Below, in pieces: positions 22,989 to 29,517 of a DNA stretch of 31,562 nt. The notes under the pieces were generated by a model. The model was not told the origin of the DNA. It made no database searches and saw nothing but the letters and a program-made list of their open reading frames with translations. Within the stretch, counting starts at the first letter, position 1; each line of letters opens with the position of its first letter. Source of the DNA: a virus; IMG/VR virus record IMGVR_UViG_3300042923_001200, positions 1 to 31,562 of that record. The stretch is one strand, 5' to 3'. The translations under genes were made by a program, and so were the position numbers.

Positions 22989-23309
22989 ATGGAAATCAAT
23001 ACAAAAGCGATAATTGCAATTCAGTGCTACACCATAAAGGAAGTAGCAGAAATGTTCAAGTCTTGTACAAAAACGATTAAGGCTGAATTCGAGCGTGGTA
23101 AATTAGGTGGTTTTTATCTCGGCAATGAGCTCAGATTTAGACAGGAGCACATTGATGAATATACTAAAACAATTCAAGACGGAAAATCAGTTAGGGAAAG
23201 AGCACTAGAAGAGCTGGTGAGTAAACTTAGTAAAGAGAATACCGAATTAAGAGTCTTAATTAATAGAATCGAAGCAGTGACATTTGAAGCTTCGGCTAGA
23301 AAATATTAG
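22989..23309 (+). CDS. Excisionase-like HTH_17 protein
   Basis: 106 residues behind AAAGGAGGACAAG. Residues 12-60 form a MerR/excisionase-type winged helix: YTIKEVAEMFKSCTKTIKAE and LGGFYLGNELRFRQEHIDEY. The C-terminal half is a coiled coil (LEELVSKLSKENTELRVLINRIEA), which classical excisionases lack, so a dimeric early regulator is also possible. Located two genes from the integrase on the opposite strand. Confidence 0.75.
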   Translation: MEINTKAIIAIQCYTIKEVAEMFKSCTKTIKAEFERGKLGGFYLGNELRFRQEHIDEYTKTIQDGKSVRERALEELVSKLSKENTELRVLINRIEAVTFEASARKY

Positions 23310-23331
23310 TGAACGGAAAGGAGTACAAGCA

Positions 23332-24129
23332 GTGAAAGAAATTCAAATTTTTAAAAACGAACAACTTATACCAATCAGAGAAGGTGAAACCGGTGAGGTG
23401 ATATTAAATGCTAGAAATCTACATGAGTTTTTGAAGGTTCAGCAAGACTTCTCCCATTGGATAAAAAATCAACTAGAAGCTATAGGTTCAGAAGAAGGAA
23501 AAACGCATACGTCTTTAAAGACGAGTGCAAATAATGGTGGTGGTATTAAGATTGAATACATTCTAACAATGGATGCTGCAAAAGAAATCTGTATGATATC
23601 TGGAGTAGCTCCAAGAACCAATGAAGAAACCAAGAGATTGAGCAAACAAGCCCGTCAATATTTTCTCCAGGTAGAGAAAGCCTGGAACAGCCCAGAAATG
23701 ATTATGAAGAGAGCTTTAGAGTTTGCAAGCAAAAATGTTGAAAGATTAAAGCTCGAAAATGCAGAGAGAGCAAGACAGCTTGAAGAACAGAAACCGAAAG
23801 TTATATTTGCGGATAGTGTACAAGCTTCAAAGACATCAATCTTAGTCGGTGACTTGGCGAAAATTATTAAGCAGAATGGCCACGAAATAGGTGGAGTTAG
23901 GTTGTTTGCTTGGTTAAGAGAGAATGGCTATTTAATCAAAAGAAAAGGTACTGACTACAATATGCCAACGCAGAAAGCTATGGAACTAGGATTATTTGAA
24001 ATCAAGGAAACATCTATAAGCCACGCTGATGGGCATATTAGTATATCCAAGACACCTAAGGTTACCGGTAAGGGGCAAGTTTATTTCATAAATAAGTTCG
24101 TCAATTTAAAGAAAGTAGACAAGCAGTAA
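23332..24129 (+). CDS. ant: Phage antirepressor (AntA/AntB plus KilAC domains)
   Basis: 265 residues from GTG 23332 (AAAGGAG 8 bases upstream); an earlier in-frame ATG lies inside the preceding gene. Residues about 20-125 match the AntA/AntB domain: VILNARNLHEFLKVQQDFSH, EYILTMDAAKEICMISG, TKRLSKQARQYFLQVEKAW. A charged helical linker follows, then a KilAC domain (about 155-260) with LVGDLAKIIKQNGHEIG and LFAWLRENGYLI. Antirepressors of this type oppose CI-like proteins or control early gene use. Confidence 0.93.
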   Translation: MKEIQIFKNEQLIPIREGETGEVILNARNLHEFLKVQQDFSHWIKNQLEAIGSEEGKTHTSLKTSANNGGGIKIEYILTMDAAKEICMISGVAPRTNEETKRLSKQARQYFLQVEKAWNSPEMIMKRALEFASKNVERLKLENAERARQLEEQKPKVIFADSVQASKTSILVGDLAKIIKQNGHEIGGVRLFAWLRENGYLIKRKGTDYNMPTQKAMELGLFEIKETSISHADGHISISKTPKVTGKGQVYFINKFVNLKKVDKQ

Positions 24130-24146
24130 CGAAAGGAGGACAAGTT

Positions 24147-24248
24147 ATGAACATAAAAATTCTTCTTGCCTATGTTAAGACCTGTAAAAACATGAACATA
24201 GAACCAACTGTTGGCGGTCTTAAAAATTTCAAGTGGCATCACTTTTAG
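24147..24248 (+). CDS. Very small unknown protein
   Basis: 33 residues, ATG preceded by GAAAGGAGGACAAGTT, one of the best ribosome sites in the window. The product is basic (MNIKILLAYVKTCKNMNIEP) with no recognised motif. It lies in the early operon between the antirepressor and another small gene. The ribosome site is the main evidence. Confidence 0.5.
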   Translation: MNIKILLAYVKTCKNMNIEPTVGGLKNFKWHHF

Positions 24249-24273
24249 GGTGATGGATCCGCGAAGGGAGGTG

Positions 24274-24423
24274 ATGAATTTGCAGGATGAGTTAAGCGAG
24301 AAATATGAAATAGCTGATGTTCTTTCAGTAGATGTTGTTGAATTATTATTACGACAAGTCGGGGTTGTCCATGTGGTTACGGACGGAATATATGTGCAGA
24401 TTGACCAGGAGATATATAAATAA
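24274..24423 (+). CDS. Small unknown early protein
   Basis: About 49 residues. The ribosome site AAGGGAGGTGATG fits TTG 24280 best by spacing; ATG 24274 is the in-frame alternative, and a longer frame from 24211 overlaps the preceding gene. The product is acidic and alternates helix and strand (SVDVVELLLRQVGVVHVVTD, then GIYVQIDQEIYK). No family is recognised. Confidence 0.55.
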   Translation: MNLQDELSEKYEIADVLSVDVVELLLRQVGVVHVVTDGIYVQIDQEIYK

Positions 24424-24442
24424 AGAAGGAGTGTATAAAAAA

Positions 24443-24706
24443 ATGGCAAAAAAAGAGTTGAAAATTAGTAGTGGAATTTGTTTAGTAAGTAATTCTAGTT
24501 ATTCAGGGCTTTCATTAAACGGCAAAGAGCTTAAAGTGATAATCGAAGAAAATCTACCCAGCATGGGAGAATACGAAAAGTACGTTGGGGAGTTAAGACT
24601 TGAGCTTAGCCTTATTATACCTGAAAGAGAAGAACTCCAGGTGGAACGAAACTACCAGAATGAAGTACCAGTAAAAGATGAAGTGGAGGAAAATATTAAT
24701 GAGTGA
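24443..24706 (+). CDS. Small unknown early protein
   Basis: 87 residues from ATG 24443, with AAGGAG about 12 bases upstream; the longer upstream frame overlaps the previous gene in another frame. The N-terminus is basic (MAKKELKISSGICLVSNSS) and the C-terminus strongly acidic. It overlaps the Gam-like gene by 8 bp, so the two are probably co-translated. Function not recognised. Confidence 0.6.
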   Translation: MAKKELKISSGICLVSNSSYSGLSLNGKELKVIIEENLPSMGEYEKYVGELRLELSLIIPEREELQVERNYQNEVPVKDEVEENINE

Positions 24707-25208
24707 ATTAGCAAGAGAATATGTACCACAAGCTATCAATAATGACATTGAAGCAGATGCTTTGGTGGAGCAGATTCGTGATATGGAGATTGAATACAAT
24801 CGCATAGAGCTTATCGGGAAGAATAAAATCCAGTCTATAGAGGATGACCTAAAAAGGCGCAGAGAGCAGCTGGACAAGCAAAGATTCTATATAAAAGCAC
24901 AGCTGAGAGCCTACTTTATGACCATTACCCCAAAAGCAACCAAGACTCAAGCAAAGTACAAGCTCCTATCTGGTGAGTTAGTAATGAAAAAGGGTACTGA
25001 TCAGATAATCAAGGATGATGAAAAGCTCTTGGAATGGGTCGGTAAAAATGCTCCTGAATACGTGAAAATAAAGGAATCGGTTGATTGGGCAGGTCTGAAA
25101 CCTAAGGTAAAAATCCACAATGATGCAGTAATTGATGAGAATGGACAAATTGTTGAAGGCCTTGGTGTAATTAAAAAGCCTGAAGAGTTTATTGTAAAGA
25201 TTGATTAG
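24699..25208 (+). CDS. Host-nuclease inhibitor Gam-like protein
   Basis: 169 residues from ATG 24699 (GGAGG upstream). The N-terminal two thirds are a long charged coiled coil (QIRDMEIEYNRIELIGKNKI, DDLKRRREQLDKQRFYIKAQ). The C-terminal part has KYKLLSGELVMKKGTDQI, DDEKLLEWVGKNAPEYVKIK and SVDWAGLKPKVKI, the pattern of Mu Gam-related phage proteins. These bind double-stranded DNA ends and block host nucleases. Siphovirus Gp157-type proteins look similar at this length. The place directly before the ERF gene supports Gam. Confidence 0.78.
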   Translation: MSELAREYVPQAINNDIEADALVEQIRDMEIEYNRIELIGKNKIQSIEDDLKRRREQLDKQRFYIKAQLRAYFMTITPKATKTQAKYKLLSGELVMKKGTDQIIKDDEKLLEWVGKNAPEYVKIKESVDWAGLKPKVKIHNDAVIDENGQIVEGLGVIKKPEEFIVKID

Positions 25209-25219
25209 GAGGAAAAGTG

Positions 25220-25888
25220 ATGGCAGAAACAAAAAAAATGAACCTGCTGCAGAAGATTAATGCAGTAATGAAGGATGTTGAGTATCTTTCAAAAGATGAC
25301 AAGGTTGAGTTTGGATCCACAAAGTATAAGGCAGTTTCAGAAGAGAAGGTTACATCAGCGGTAAGAAAAAGCATGGCCAACCATGGGTTAGTAATTTTTC
25401 CAGTAGAACAGGCGCATAGCAAAGAAGGCAACCTGACAACTGTAAACGTAAAATACAAGCTCGCGGATATAGATACAGATCAATTTGAAATCATAGTAAG
25501 TTCTGGAACCGGTGTGGACACTCAAGATAAAGGTGTAGGAAAAGCTATGACATACGCTTTCAAATATGCGCTACTTAGGACATTTGCAATCCCCACTGGC
25601 GAGGATCCGGACAAGATAAGCTCTGCAGAATGGGATGAGAAGCTTAAAGATAAAGGAAACAAAGACCAGGCTCCAGGTAAGGGTGCCCAAACAACAGGTG
25701 ATTACATAACGGAAGCCCAAAGAAAACGACTCTTTGCTTTAGCTGGGAGGAATGGAACTGAGATCGTAAAACAAGCACTCTTAAAGAAAGGAATAACTAA
25801 CTCTGAGAAAGCTTTGAAGTCTGATTATGACTCAATATGTGCAGAAATCAGTGAAGAAGTCAGAAAGAAAGAGATGACAAATGTGTAA
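25220..25888 (+). CDS. erf: ERF-family single-strand annealing protein
   Basis: 222 residues from ATG 25220 (AGGAGG 7 bases upstream). The ERF core is clear: LLQKINAVMKDVEYLSKD at the start, then YKAVSEEKVTSAVRKSMANHGLVIFP and GTGVDTQDKGVGKAMTYAFKYALLRTFAIPTGEDPD, the signature of the family. The C-terminal part after GDYITEAQRKRLFALAGRNG is a helical domain found in many phage recombinases. It anneals complementary single strands for recombination and genome circularisation, working with SSB. Confidence 0.94.
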   Translation: MAETKKMNLLQKINAVMKDVEYLSKDDKVEFGSTKYKAVSEEKVTSAVRKSMANHGLVIFPVEQAHSKEGNLTTVNVKYKLADIDTDQFEIIVSSGTGVDTQDKGVGKAMTYAFKYALLRTFAIPTGEDPDKISSAEWDEKLKDKGNKDQAPGKGAQTTGDYITEAQRKRLFALAGRNGTEIVKQALLKKGITNSEKALKSDYDSICAEISEEVRKKEMTNV

Positions 25889-25929
25889 CAACAAAAAGGC
25901 ACCCTCCCCAGGATGCGCTTTTGAAAACC

Positions 25930-25955
25930 GGTAGGGGCTCAGACCAGCTCCTACC
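25930..25955 (+). other. Stem-loop in the gap after the ERF gene
   Basis: GGTAGGGGCT (25930-25939) pairs with AGCTCCTACC (25946-25955), 9 of 10 bases, around CAGACC. No T run follows, so it is not a standard terminator. A second weaker hairpin (GCACCCT/AGGATGC) precedes it at about 25901-25918. The 116-base gap between ERF and the next gene has no open frame. Confidence 0.5.
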
Positions 25956-26004
25956 ACCCATATTATACCATGATGTTATTTGAAAATAAAGGAGTGTACC
26001 AAAA

Positions 26005-26244
26005 GTGGTGAACCAGGACGTTGTTAAATATGCTGCCAGAGCGGTAGTGAGATACCTGGATGGAAATCTCGATGAGTACAAAAGATTAACAGACATGGCC
26101 ATGAGCTTTCATACCAAAGAGCCGGAGTTAATGGACTGCAGATATAAAGTAAATGGACAGTGGGTAAAGGCAAAAATAAACTGGAATACCGGTGAGATAT
26201 TCGATATGTCCGGAGGACTTGTTAGAAAGGGGTTGAGGGCATGA
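26005..26244 (+). CDS. Small unknown early protein
   Basis: 79 residues from GTG 26005 (a second GTG follows at 26008), with AAAGGAG about 10 bases upstream. The N-terminal half is helical and the C-terminal half looks like a small beta unit (CRYKVNGQWVKAKINWNTGE). Its stop overlaps the next ATG (ATGA). Family not recognised. Confidence 0.65.
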   Translation: MVNQDVVKYAARAVVRYLDGNLDEYKRLTDMAMSFHTKEPELMDCRYKVNGQWVKAKINWNTGEIFDMSGGLVRKGLRA

Positions 26245-26435
26245 TAGTAGTCTATGTGATAGCAGCAACTATTGTGGCTATATTTATAGCCGTGCTCATG
26301 GCTTGTATGCAGATATCGGGGGAGCTTAGCAGAGAAGAAGAAAAACGCAGTATGTGTGACAATAACTGCTATGACTGTGATGCCTGGGATTGGTGCTTTA
26401 TGTCAGACCAGAAGGAGGACAAACATGGGAAATGA
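26241..26435 (+). CDS. Small membrane protein with Cys cluster
   Basis: 64 residues, coupled to the upstream gene by ATGA. One N-terminal membrane helix (VVYVIAATIVAIFIAVLMAC) is followed by a charged segment and a cluster CDNNCYDCDAWDWC that could bind metal or form disulfides. The family is unknown; a membrane-bound early protein with a metal-like site is unusual enough to note. Confidence 0.65.
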   Translation: MIVVYVIAATIVAIFIAVLMACMQISGELSREEEKRSMCDNNCYDCDAWDWCFMSDQKEDKHGK

Positions 26436-26619
26436 TGCAGTATCGGTTGTTGATATAAAAGCGGCTAAACAAAAGATAAAGGTATATAAGGAGGCTTTAG
26501 AGGAGGTTTTAATAAATCTTCGCAGTATTGAGATTCCGAACGAAGCTGACTCTTATATAGATGACAGTATTAATATAATAACCAGTGTCTTAGCAAAAGG
26601 AGAGGATAAATTTGAATAA
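26425..26619 (+). CDS. Small helical early protein
   Basis: 64 residues from ATG 26425 behind GAAGGAGGACAAAC; a longer frame from 26356 lies inside the previous gene. It is predominantly helical (AAKQKIKVYKEALEEVLINL). It overlaps the SSB gene by 8 bp, so the two are translationally coupled. Function unknown. Confidence 0.65.
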   Translation: MGNDAVSVVDIKAAKQKIKVYKEALEEVLINLRSIEIPNEADSYIDDSINIITSVLAKGEDKFE

Positions 26620-27034
26620 GGTCGTTTTGATAGGCAGATTAACAAAGGATCCTGACCTGAAGTTTGCTGCAGGTTCAGGCAAAGCAGTTACGAGGTTCAC
26701 TTTAGCAGTTAACAGAGACTTCAAAAAAGATGGACAGCAGGAGGCTGATTTTATAAACTGTGTAGCCTTTGATAAGAGAGCTGAAGCAATAGCAAATTAT
26801 CTCACGAAGGGCCGCCTAGTTGCCGTTACTGGAAGGATCCAGACTGGTAGCTACGACAAGGATGGAGTTAAACATTACACTACGGATATTATGGTGGATG
26901 GGTTTGAGTTCCTTGAGAAAAAGCAAGATAGTACTAGCAACGCCGGGAGCTCGGCAAGACAAGCCAATGGTAATGATAGCGGAAAAGATGATTATATAGG
27001 TGAGCCAATTTATGGAGATGATATACCATTTTAG
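26612..27034 (+). CDS. ssb: Single-stranded DNA-binding protein
   Basis: 140 residues from TTG. The N-terminal OB fold is typical: NKVVLIGRLTKDPDLKF, AVTRFTLAVNRDFK, ADFINCVAFDKRAEAIANYL, and GRLVAVTGRIQTGSYDKDG. A polar linker leads to an acidic tip ending GDDIPF, the partner-binding tail. It coats single strands in phage replication and recombination with ERF. Confidence 0.96.
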   Translation: MNKVVLIGRLTKDPDLKFAAGSGKAVTRFTLAVNRDFKKDGQQEADFINCVAFDKRAEAIANYLTKGRLVAVTGRIQTGSYDKDGVKHYTTDIMVDGFEFLEKKQDSTSNAGSSARQANGNDSGKDDYIGEPIYGDDIPF

Positions 27035-27055
27035 TAAAAATGAAAGGAGAAAATT

Positions 27056-27586
27056 ATGCCAGATAGGAAACTTATCAATAAAGAGGATTTATACAAGTTC
27101 TTCGATGAAAGAGCAAATCAGTTGAAAGAGAAAACTCTTAAAGAGGCTATGGCCGCTTTTGATATGGCTGAATCAACAACCGAAACATATTACTACCAGT
27201 GGAAGAGGCAGTACTGCCACATGTCCAGTAAAAACAGCAAAACATCAAAGAAGAAAAGAGAACTTAAGGCTTCAGTAACATTGTTCGACAAGCAAATAAT
27301 TCCAGAACTTAACGCAGAAGCTGAAGAAACAATAGAGAAAACTTCTAAGGTTGTTGCACAATTAGAAGCTGCACCGGTGGGGCAAAATGAGAATTGCATC
27401 AGTGAAGCTGTTATAACTCAAAAGATTAATATTCAACCAATTTCAGCAAAAGGTGAGATTGGTAACTATATGATAGGAACTCATTATGCCACTCTTAAAG
27501 GTTTCCAAACACCAATTAAGTTAACGGAAGAATTTTTGGCAGAGTGTAGAGCAGTGATGGAGATGCAGCAGAAAATATTCAAATAG
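27056..27586 (+). CDS. Early protein with HTH-like N-terminus, unknown function
   Basis: 176 residues. Residues 20-55 resemble a helix-turn-helix (TLKEAMAAFDMAESTTETYYYQW). A basic Ser/Lys linker follows (SSKNSKTSKKKRELKA), then an acidic helical middle. A separate C-terminal block (MIGTHYATLKGFQTPIKLTE) may be its own domain. It might be a DNA-binding early regulator or replication accessory protein; I cannot assign a family. A stem-loop follows the stop. Confidence 0.6.
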   Translation: MPDRKLINKEDLYKFFDERANQLKEKTLKEAMAAFDMAESTTETYYYQWKRQYCHMSSKNSKTSKKKRELKASVTLFDKQIIPELNAEAEETIEKTSKVVAQLEAAPVGQNENCISEAVITQKINIQPISAKGEIGNYMIGTHYATLKGFQTPIKLTEEFLAECRAVMEMQQKIFK

Positions 27587-27590
27587 TGTA

Positions 27591-27608
27591 AGGGCCCTTC
27601 GGGGTCCT
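27591..27608 (+). terminator. GC-rich stem-loop, possible attenuator
   Basis: AGGGCCC (27591-27597) pairs with GGGTCCT (27602-27608; one G-T pair) around TTCG. Only a weak CCTTAAT tail follows, so termination would be partial. It lies 20 bases before the next gene. Confidence 0.5.
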
Positions 27609-27628
27609 CCTTAATCGGAGGTGTAAAA

Positions 27629-27934
27629 ATGAATAGAAAACAACGGAGGAACGTTGAGAAGAAGGTCAGGACGAAAATGACTGATAGCCAGTACCTTGAA
27701 TACAAAGTCTGGGTACTCGAAGAGACAATAAACATTGAGATAGAACGAAGAGTAAAGCTTATATGGGATGGGATAATTAATGACATTATGGTGTCTATGA
27801 AAGAGCACCGGATTAGTGAAGAACGCATCGGGAAGATAGTAAGTAGAGTTGTCGAACTAGGTCAGGATAGAGACATTAGCAACGCAAGAGATGGAGGTAA
27901 GAGTAATGTTATCAAAGAGAAAAGTGTGTTTTGA
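27629..27934 (+). CDS. Unknown early protein
   Basis: 101 residues behind ATCGGAGG. It is strongly charged and helical, with a basic N-terminus (MNRKQRRNVEKKVRTKM) and a central segment LEETINIEIERRVKLIWDGI, suggesting nucleic-acid or protein binding. It overlaps the next gene. No family recognised. Confidence 0.6.
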   Translation: MNRKQRRNVEKKVRTKMTDSQYLEYKVWVLEETINIEIERRVKLIWDGIINDIMVSMKEHRISEERIGKIVSRVVELGQDRDISNARDGGKSNVIKEKSVF

Positions 27935-28229
27935 AAATTTAATTGCTCTTTACATCTCAATAGAAAGGGAGTGTCCTCCGGAAGTTGCCTTCAAATGGCT
28001 AGACCGTTACTTAGGAGACAATAAAGGACGTCATGAAAACAAGCCCCGTTTCCCTTGGAGTAAAGATGATGTTGAGGACATAGTTGCCCTAAGATCATCA
28101 GGAGTCTCATGGGATGATATCGGCGAAATGTACGGAGCTAAATCGGCATTAAATATGATATCTCAAGCAAGGCGGTTGTCGATTGAGTTTGATATACCTT
28201 ATCAAATTAGGAGGTTAGAAAAAGTATGA
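27906..28229 (+). CDS. Early protein with sigma-like HTH segment
   Basis: 107 residues from ATG 27906 (GGAGG 8 bases upstream). Residues about 50-90 look like a homeodomain-type helix-turn-helix: WSKDDVEDIVALRSSGVSWD, DIGEMYGAKSALNMI. It may regulate transcription, perhaps of the late operon, since no ArpU/RinA-type gene is visible in this window. That role is inference. Its TGA overlaps the next ATG. Confidence 0.6.
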   Translation: MLSKRKVCFENLIALYISIERECPPEVAFKWLDRYLGDNKGRHENKPRFPWSKDDVEDIVALRSSGVSWDDIGEMYGAKSALNMISQARRLSIEFDIPYQIRRLEKV

Positions 28230-28756
28230 AAAGAGGGTACCTTAACAGGGATGAAAGTAACCAACTCATGGTCATTATGGCTGCTGTACAGCTGATAAAC
28301 GGAGAGAGAAATCTAGAAGGCAAGGCTCAAAAGCCTATGTGGGAAGATTGGACAAACCGCGGCATGATGGATAAGGAACAGGCAAAATGGCTCAAGACTG
28401 CTAACACGTATCTTAATAAATTCATTGTAGAAAAGCTTAAGGATCTTGATAAAGAAGAACAGGTAAAAATACTTAAGAAGATTCAGAAGTTTGATTTCAA
28501 GTTGGTTGATGACTATACCCTGCAAAAGCTCTTCAGGGATATGTCTGACAAAATGAAGTTTATGACTATGCAGCGTGAGGATGGCTATAAATGGACAGAA
28601 GAAATCATGTCAGCTAACTGCAAAAACTGTACCAAAGACCGTCAAGGTTGTGAGCTCCATAAAATCTTTGAAGACAACATTATACCAGAGAGCAGTTGGG
28701 ATCTACCGAATTGTGAATACTCTTACTTTCCTCCGGAGGTGAAGAAAAATGCCTAG
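28226..28756 (+). CDS. DUF5651-like phage protein with Cys/His cluster
   Basis: 176 residues, coupled upstream by ATGA and overlapping the next gene. The N-terminal two thirds are helical. The C-terminal part holds a likely zinc site: CKNCTKDRQGCELHKI, then CEYSYFPPE. This layout resembles DUF5651 proteins of Firmicute phages, whose function is not known. Confidence 0.6.
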   Translation: MKRGYLNRDESNQLMVIMAAVQLINGERNLEGKAQKPMWEDWTNRGMMDKEQAKWLKTANTYLNKFIVEKLKDLDKEEQVKILKKIQKFDFKLVDDYTLQKLFRDMSDKMKFMTMQREDGYKWTEEIMSANCKNCTKDRQGCELHKIFEDNIIPESSWDLPNCEYSYFPPEVKKNA

Positions 28757-28934
28757 AAATGTGGAAGATAGCCGGTTACTTGCAAATATCATTATAACGG
28801 CAATCCAAAAGCTCTGTGAGAAATTCAATATGTCCTTAGGTGTGTCCGGAGGGAAGTTAATCATTATTGACCATGAAGTTAATAAGAGCTACAAGCTAGT
28901 AATTGGAGGAGCTGCGCATGAAAATAAAAATTAA
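28749..28934 (+). CDS. Small unknown protein
   Basis: 61 residues; the start overlaps the previous gene by 8 bp, and CCGGAGG lies upstream. A helical N-terminal half (RLLANIIITAIQKLCEKFNM) is followed by a beta-like part (SGGKLIIIDHEVNKSYKLVI). It overlaps the next start. No family recognised. Confidence 0.55.
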   Translation: MPRNVEDSRLLANIIITAIQKLCEKFNMSLGVSGGKLIIIDHEVNKSYKLVIGGAAHENKN

Positions 28935-29079
28935 GAATCGTATTGCTCAAATGTTTTGCAAACATGACTTTCAAAACTTTGAAACACCTATAGATAGTAA
29001 AGCAAATCCTTTTGGGTTTGTAGCCCTAAATGATAACGGTATATGGGTTTGCGTTAAGTGTGGTAAAAAACTGAAGTAA
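28918..29079 (+). CDS. Small zinc-finger-like protein
   Basis: 53 residues, ATG behind TTGGAGGAGC. It has an N-terminal C-x-H (FCKHDFQ) and a C-terminal VCVKCGKKLK, so four candidate zinc ligands lie in a compact protein. Such proteins are frequent in Firmicute phage early regions; function unknown. Confidence 0.6.
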   Translation: MKIKIKNRIAQMFCKHDFQNFETPIDSKANPFGFVALNDNGIWVCVKCGKKLK

Positions 29080-29110
29080 TTTAGAATATGAGAGAAAGGA
29101 AAGTGAGTTT

Positions 29111-29263
29111 ATGGAGAATATAAAGTGTGATTTATGTGACAAAGAAATGCCTTATACAGATAAAATCACAATGGTAAATAAAATAAATAAAAATATTATA
29201 GATATTTGCGAAGAATGTTTTAACTATTTCTTTGGTAAATCAAATCAACGGATTAAGAAGTAA
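29111..29263 (+). CDS. Small treble-clef-like Cys protein
   Basis: 50 residues behind AAAGGAAAGTGAG. Two CxxC pairs (KCDLCDKEM and DICEECFNYF) surround a short strand-rich middle, predicting one bound zinc. The C-terminus is basic. Function unknown. Confidence 0.6.
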   Translation: MENIKCDLCDKEMPYTDKITMVNKINKNIIDICEECFNYFFGKSNQRIKK

Positions 29264-29298
29264 TCGCTTTATATTACGAATTTGGAGAGGTGAAAGCC

Positions 29299-29478
29299 TT
29301 GGAATATAAACTAAGCTATATAGAAAAGTCTACCGGAAAGAGAATTGTAAAGTACTTTGAAGCTAAAAGTGATAAAGCAGCATTAAAGTATACTTATAAG
29401 TTCTTTGAAAAGATAAGTGGACAATATGAGGATCCATGGCTTTCTGAAGCCGAAGAAGAACAATTAAGTTTTATTTAA
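29299..29478 (+). CDS. Small unknown protein upstream of the methyltransferase
   Basis: 59 residues from TTG 29299, with GGAGAGGTGA upstream; GTG 29290 lies inside that site. The opening YKLSYIEKSTGKRIVKYFEA suggests two strands and a helix; the tail is acidic. It ends ten bases before the palindromic leader of the methyltransferase gene. Confidence 0.6.
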   Translation: MEYKLSYIEKSTGKRIVKYFEAKSDKAALKYTYKFFEKISGQYEDPWLSEAEEEQLSFI

Positions 29479-29483
29479 AAATT

Positions 29484-29513
29484 AGGTGTGCGCACACCTC
29501 CAGACGTGGAGGT
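29484..29513 (+). promoter_or_regulatory. Two overlapping hairpins masking the methyltransferase ribosome site
   Basis: Hairpin 1 is a perfect 16-bp palindrome AGGTGTGCGCACACCT (29484-29499). Hairpin 2 pairs ACCTCCA (29496-29502) with TGGAGGT (29507-29513), which contains the GGAGG ribosome site. They share bases 29496-29499, so full forms exclude each other. The palindrome could instead be a protein operator. Confidence 0.6.
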
Positions 29514-29517
29514 TGAA

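Noticed and set aside
25930-25955. Intrinsic terminator after ERF
   Set aside because: The stem is good but no T run follows it on either strand.
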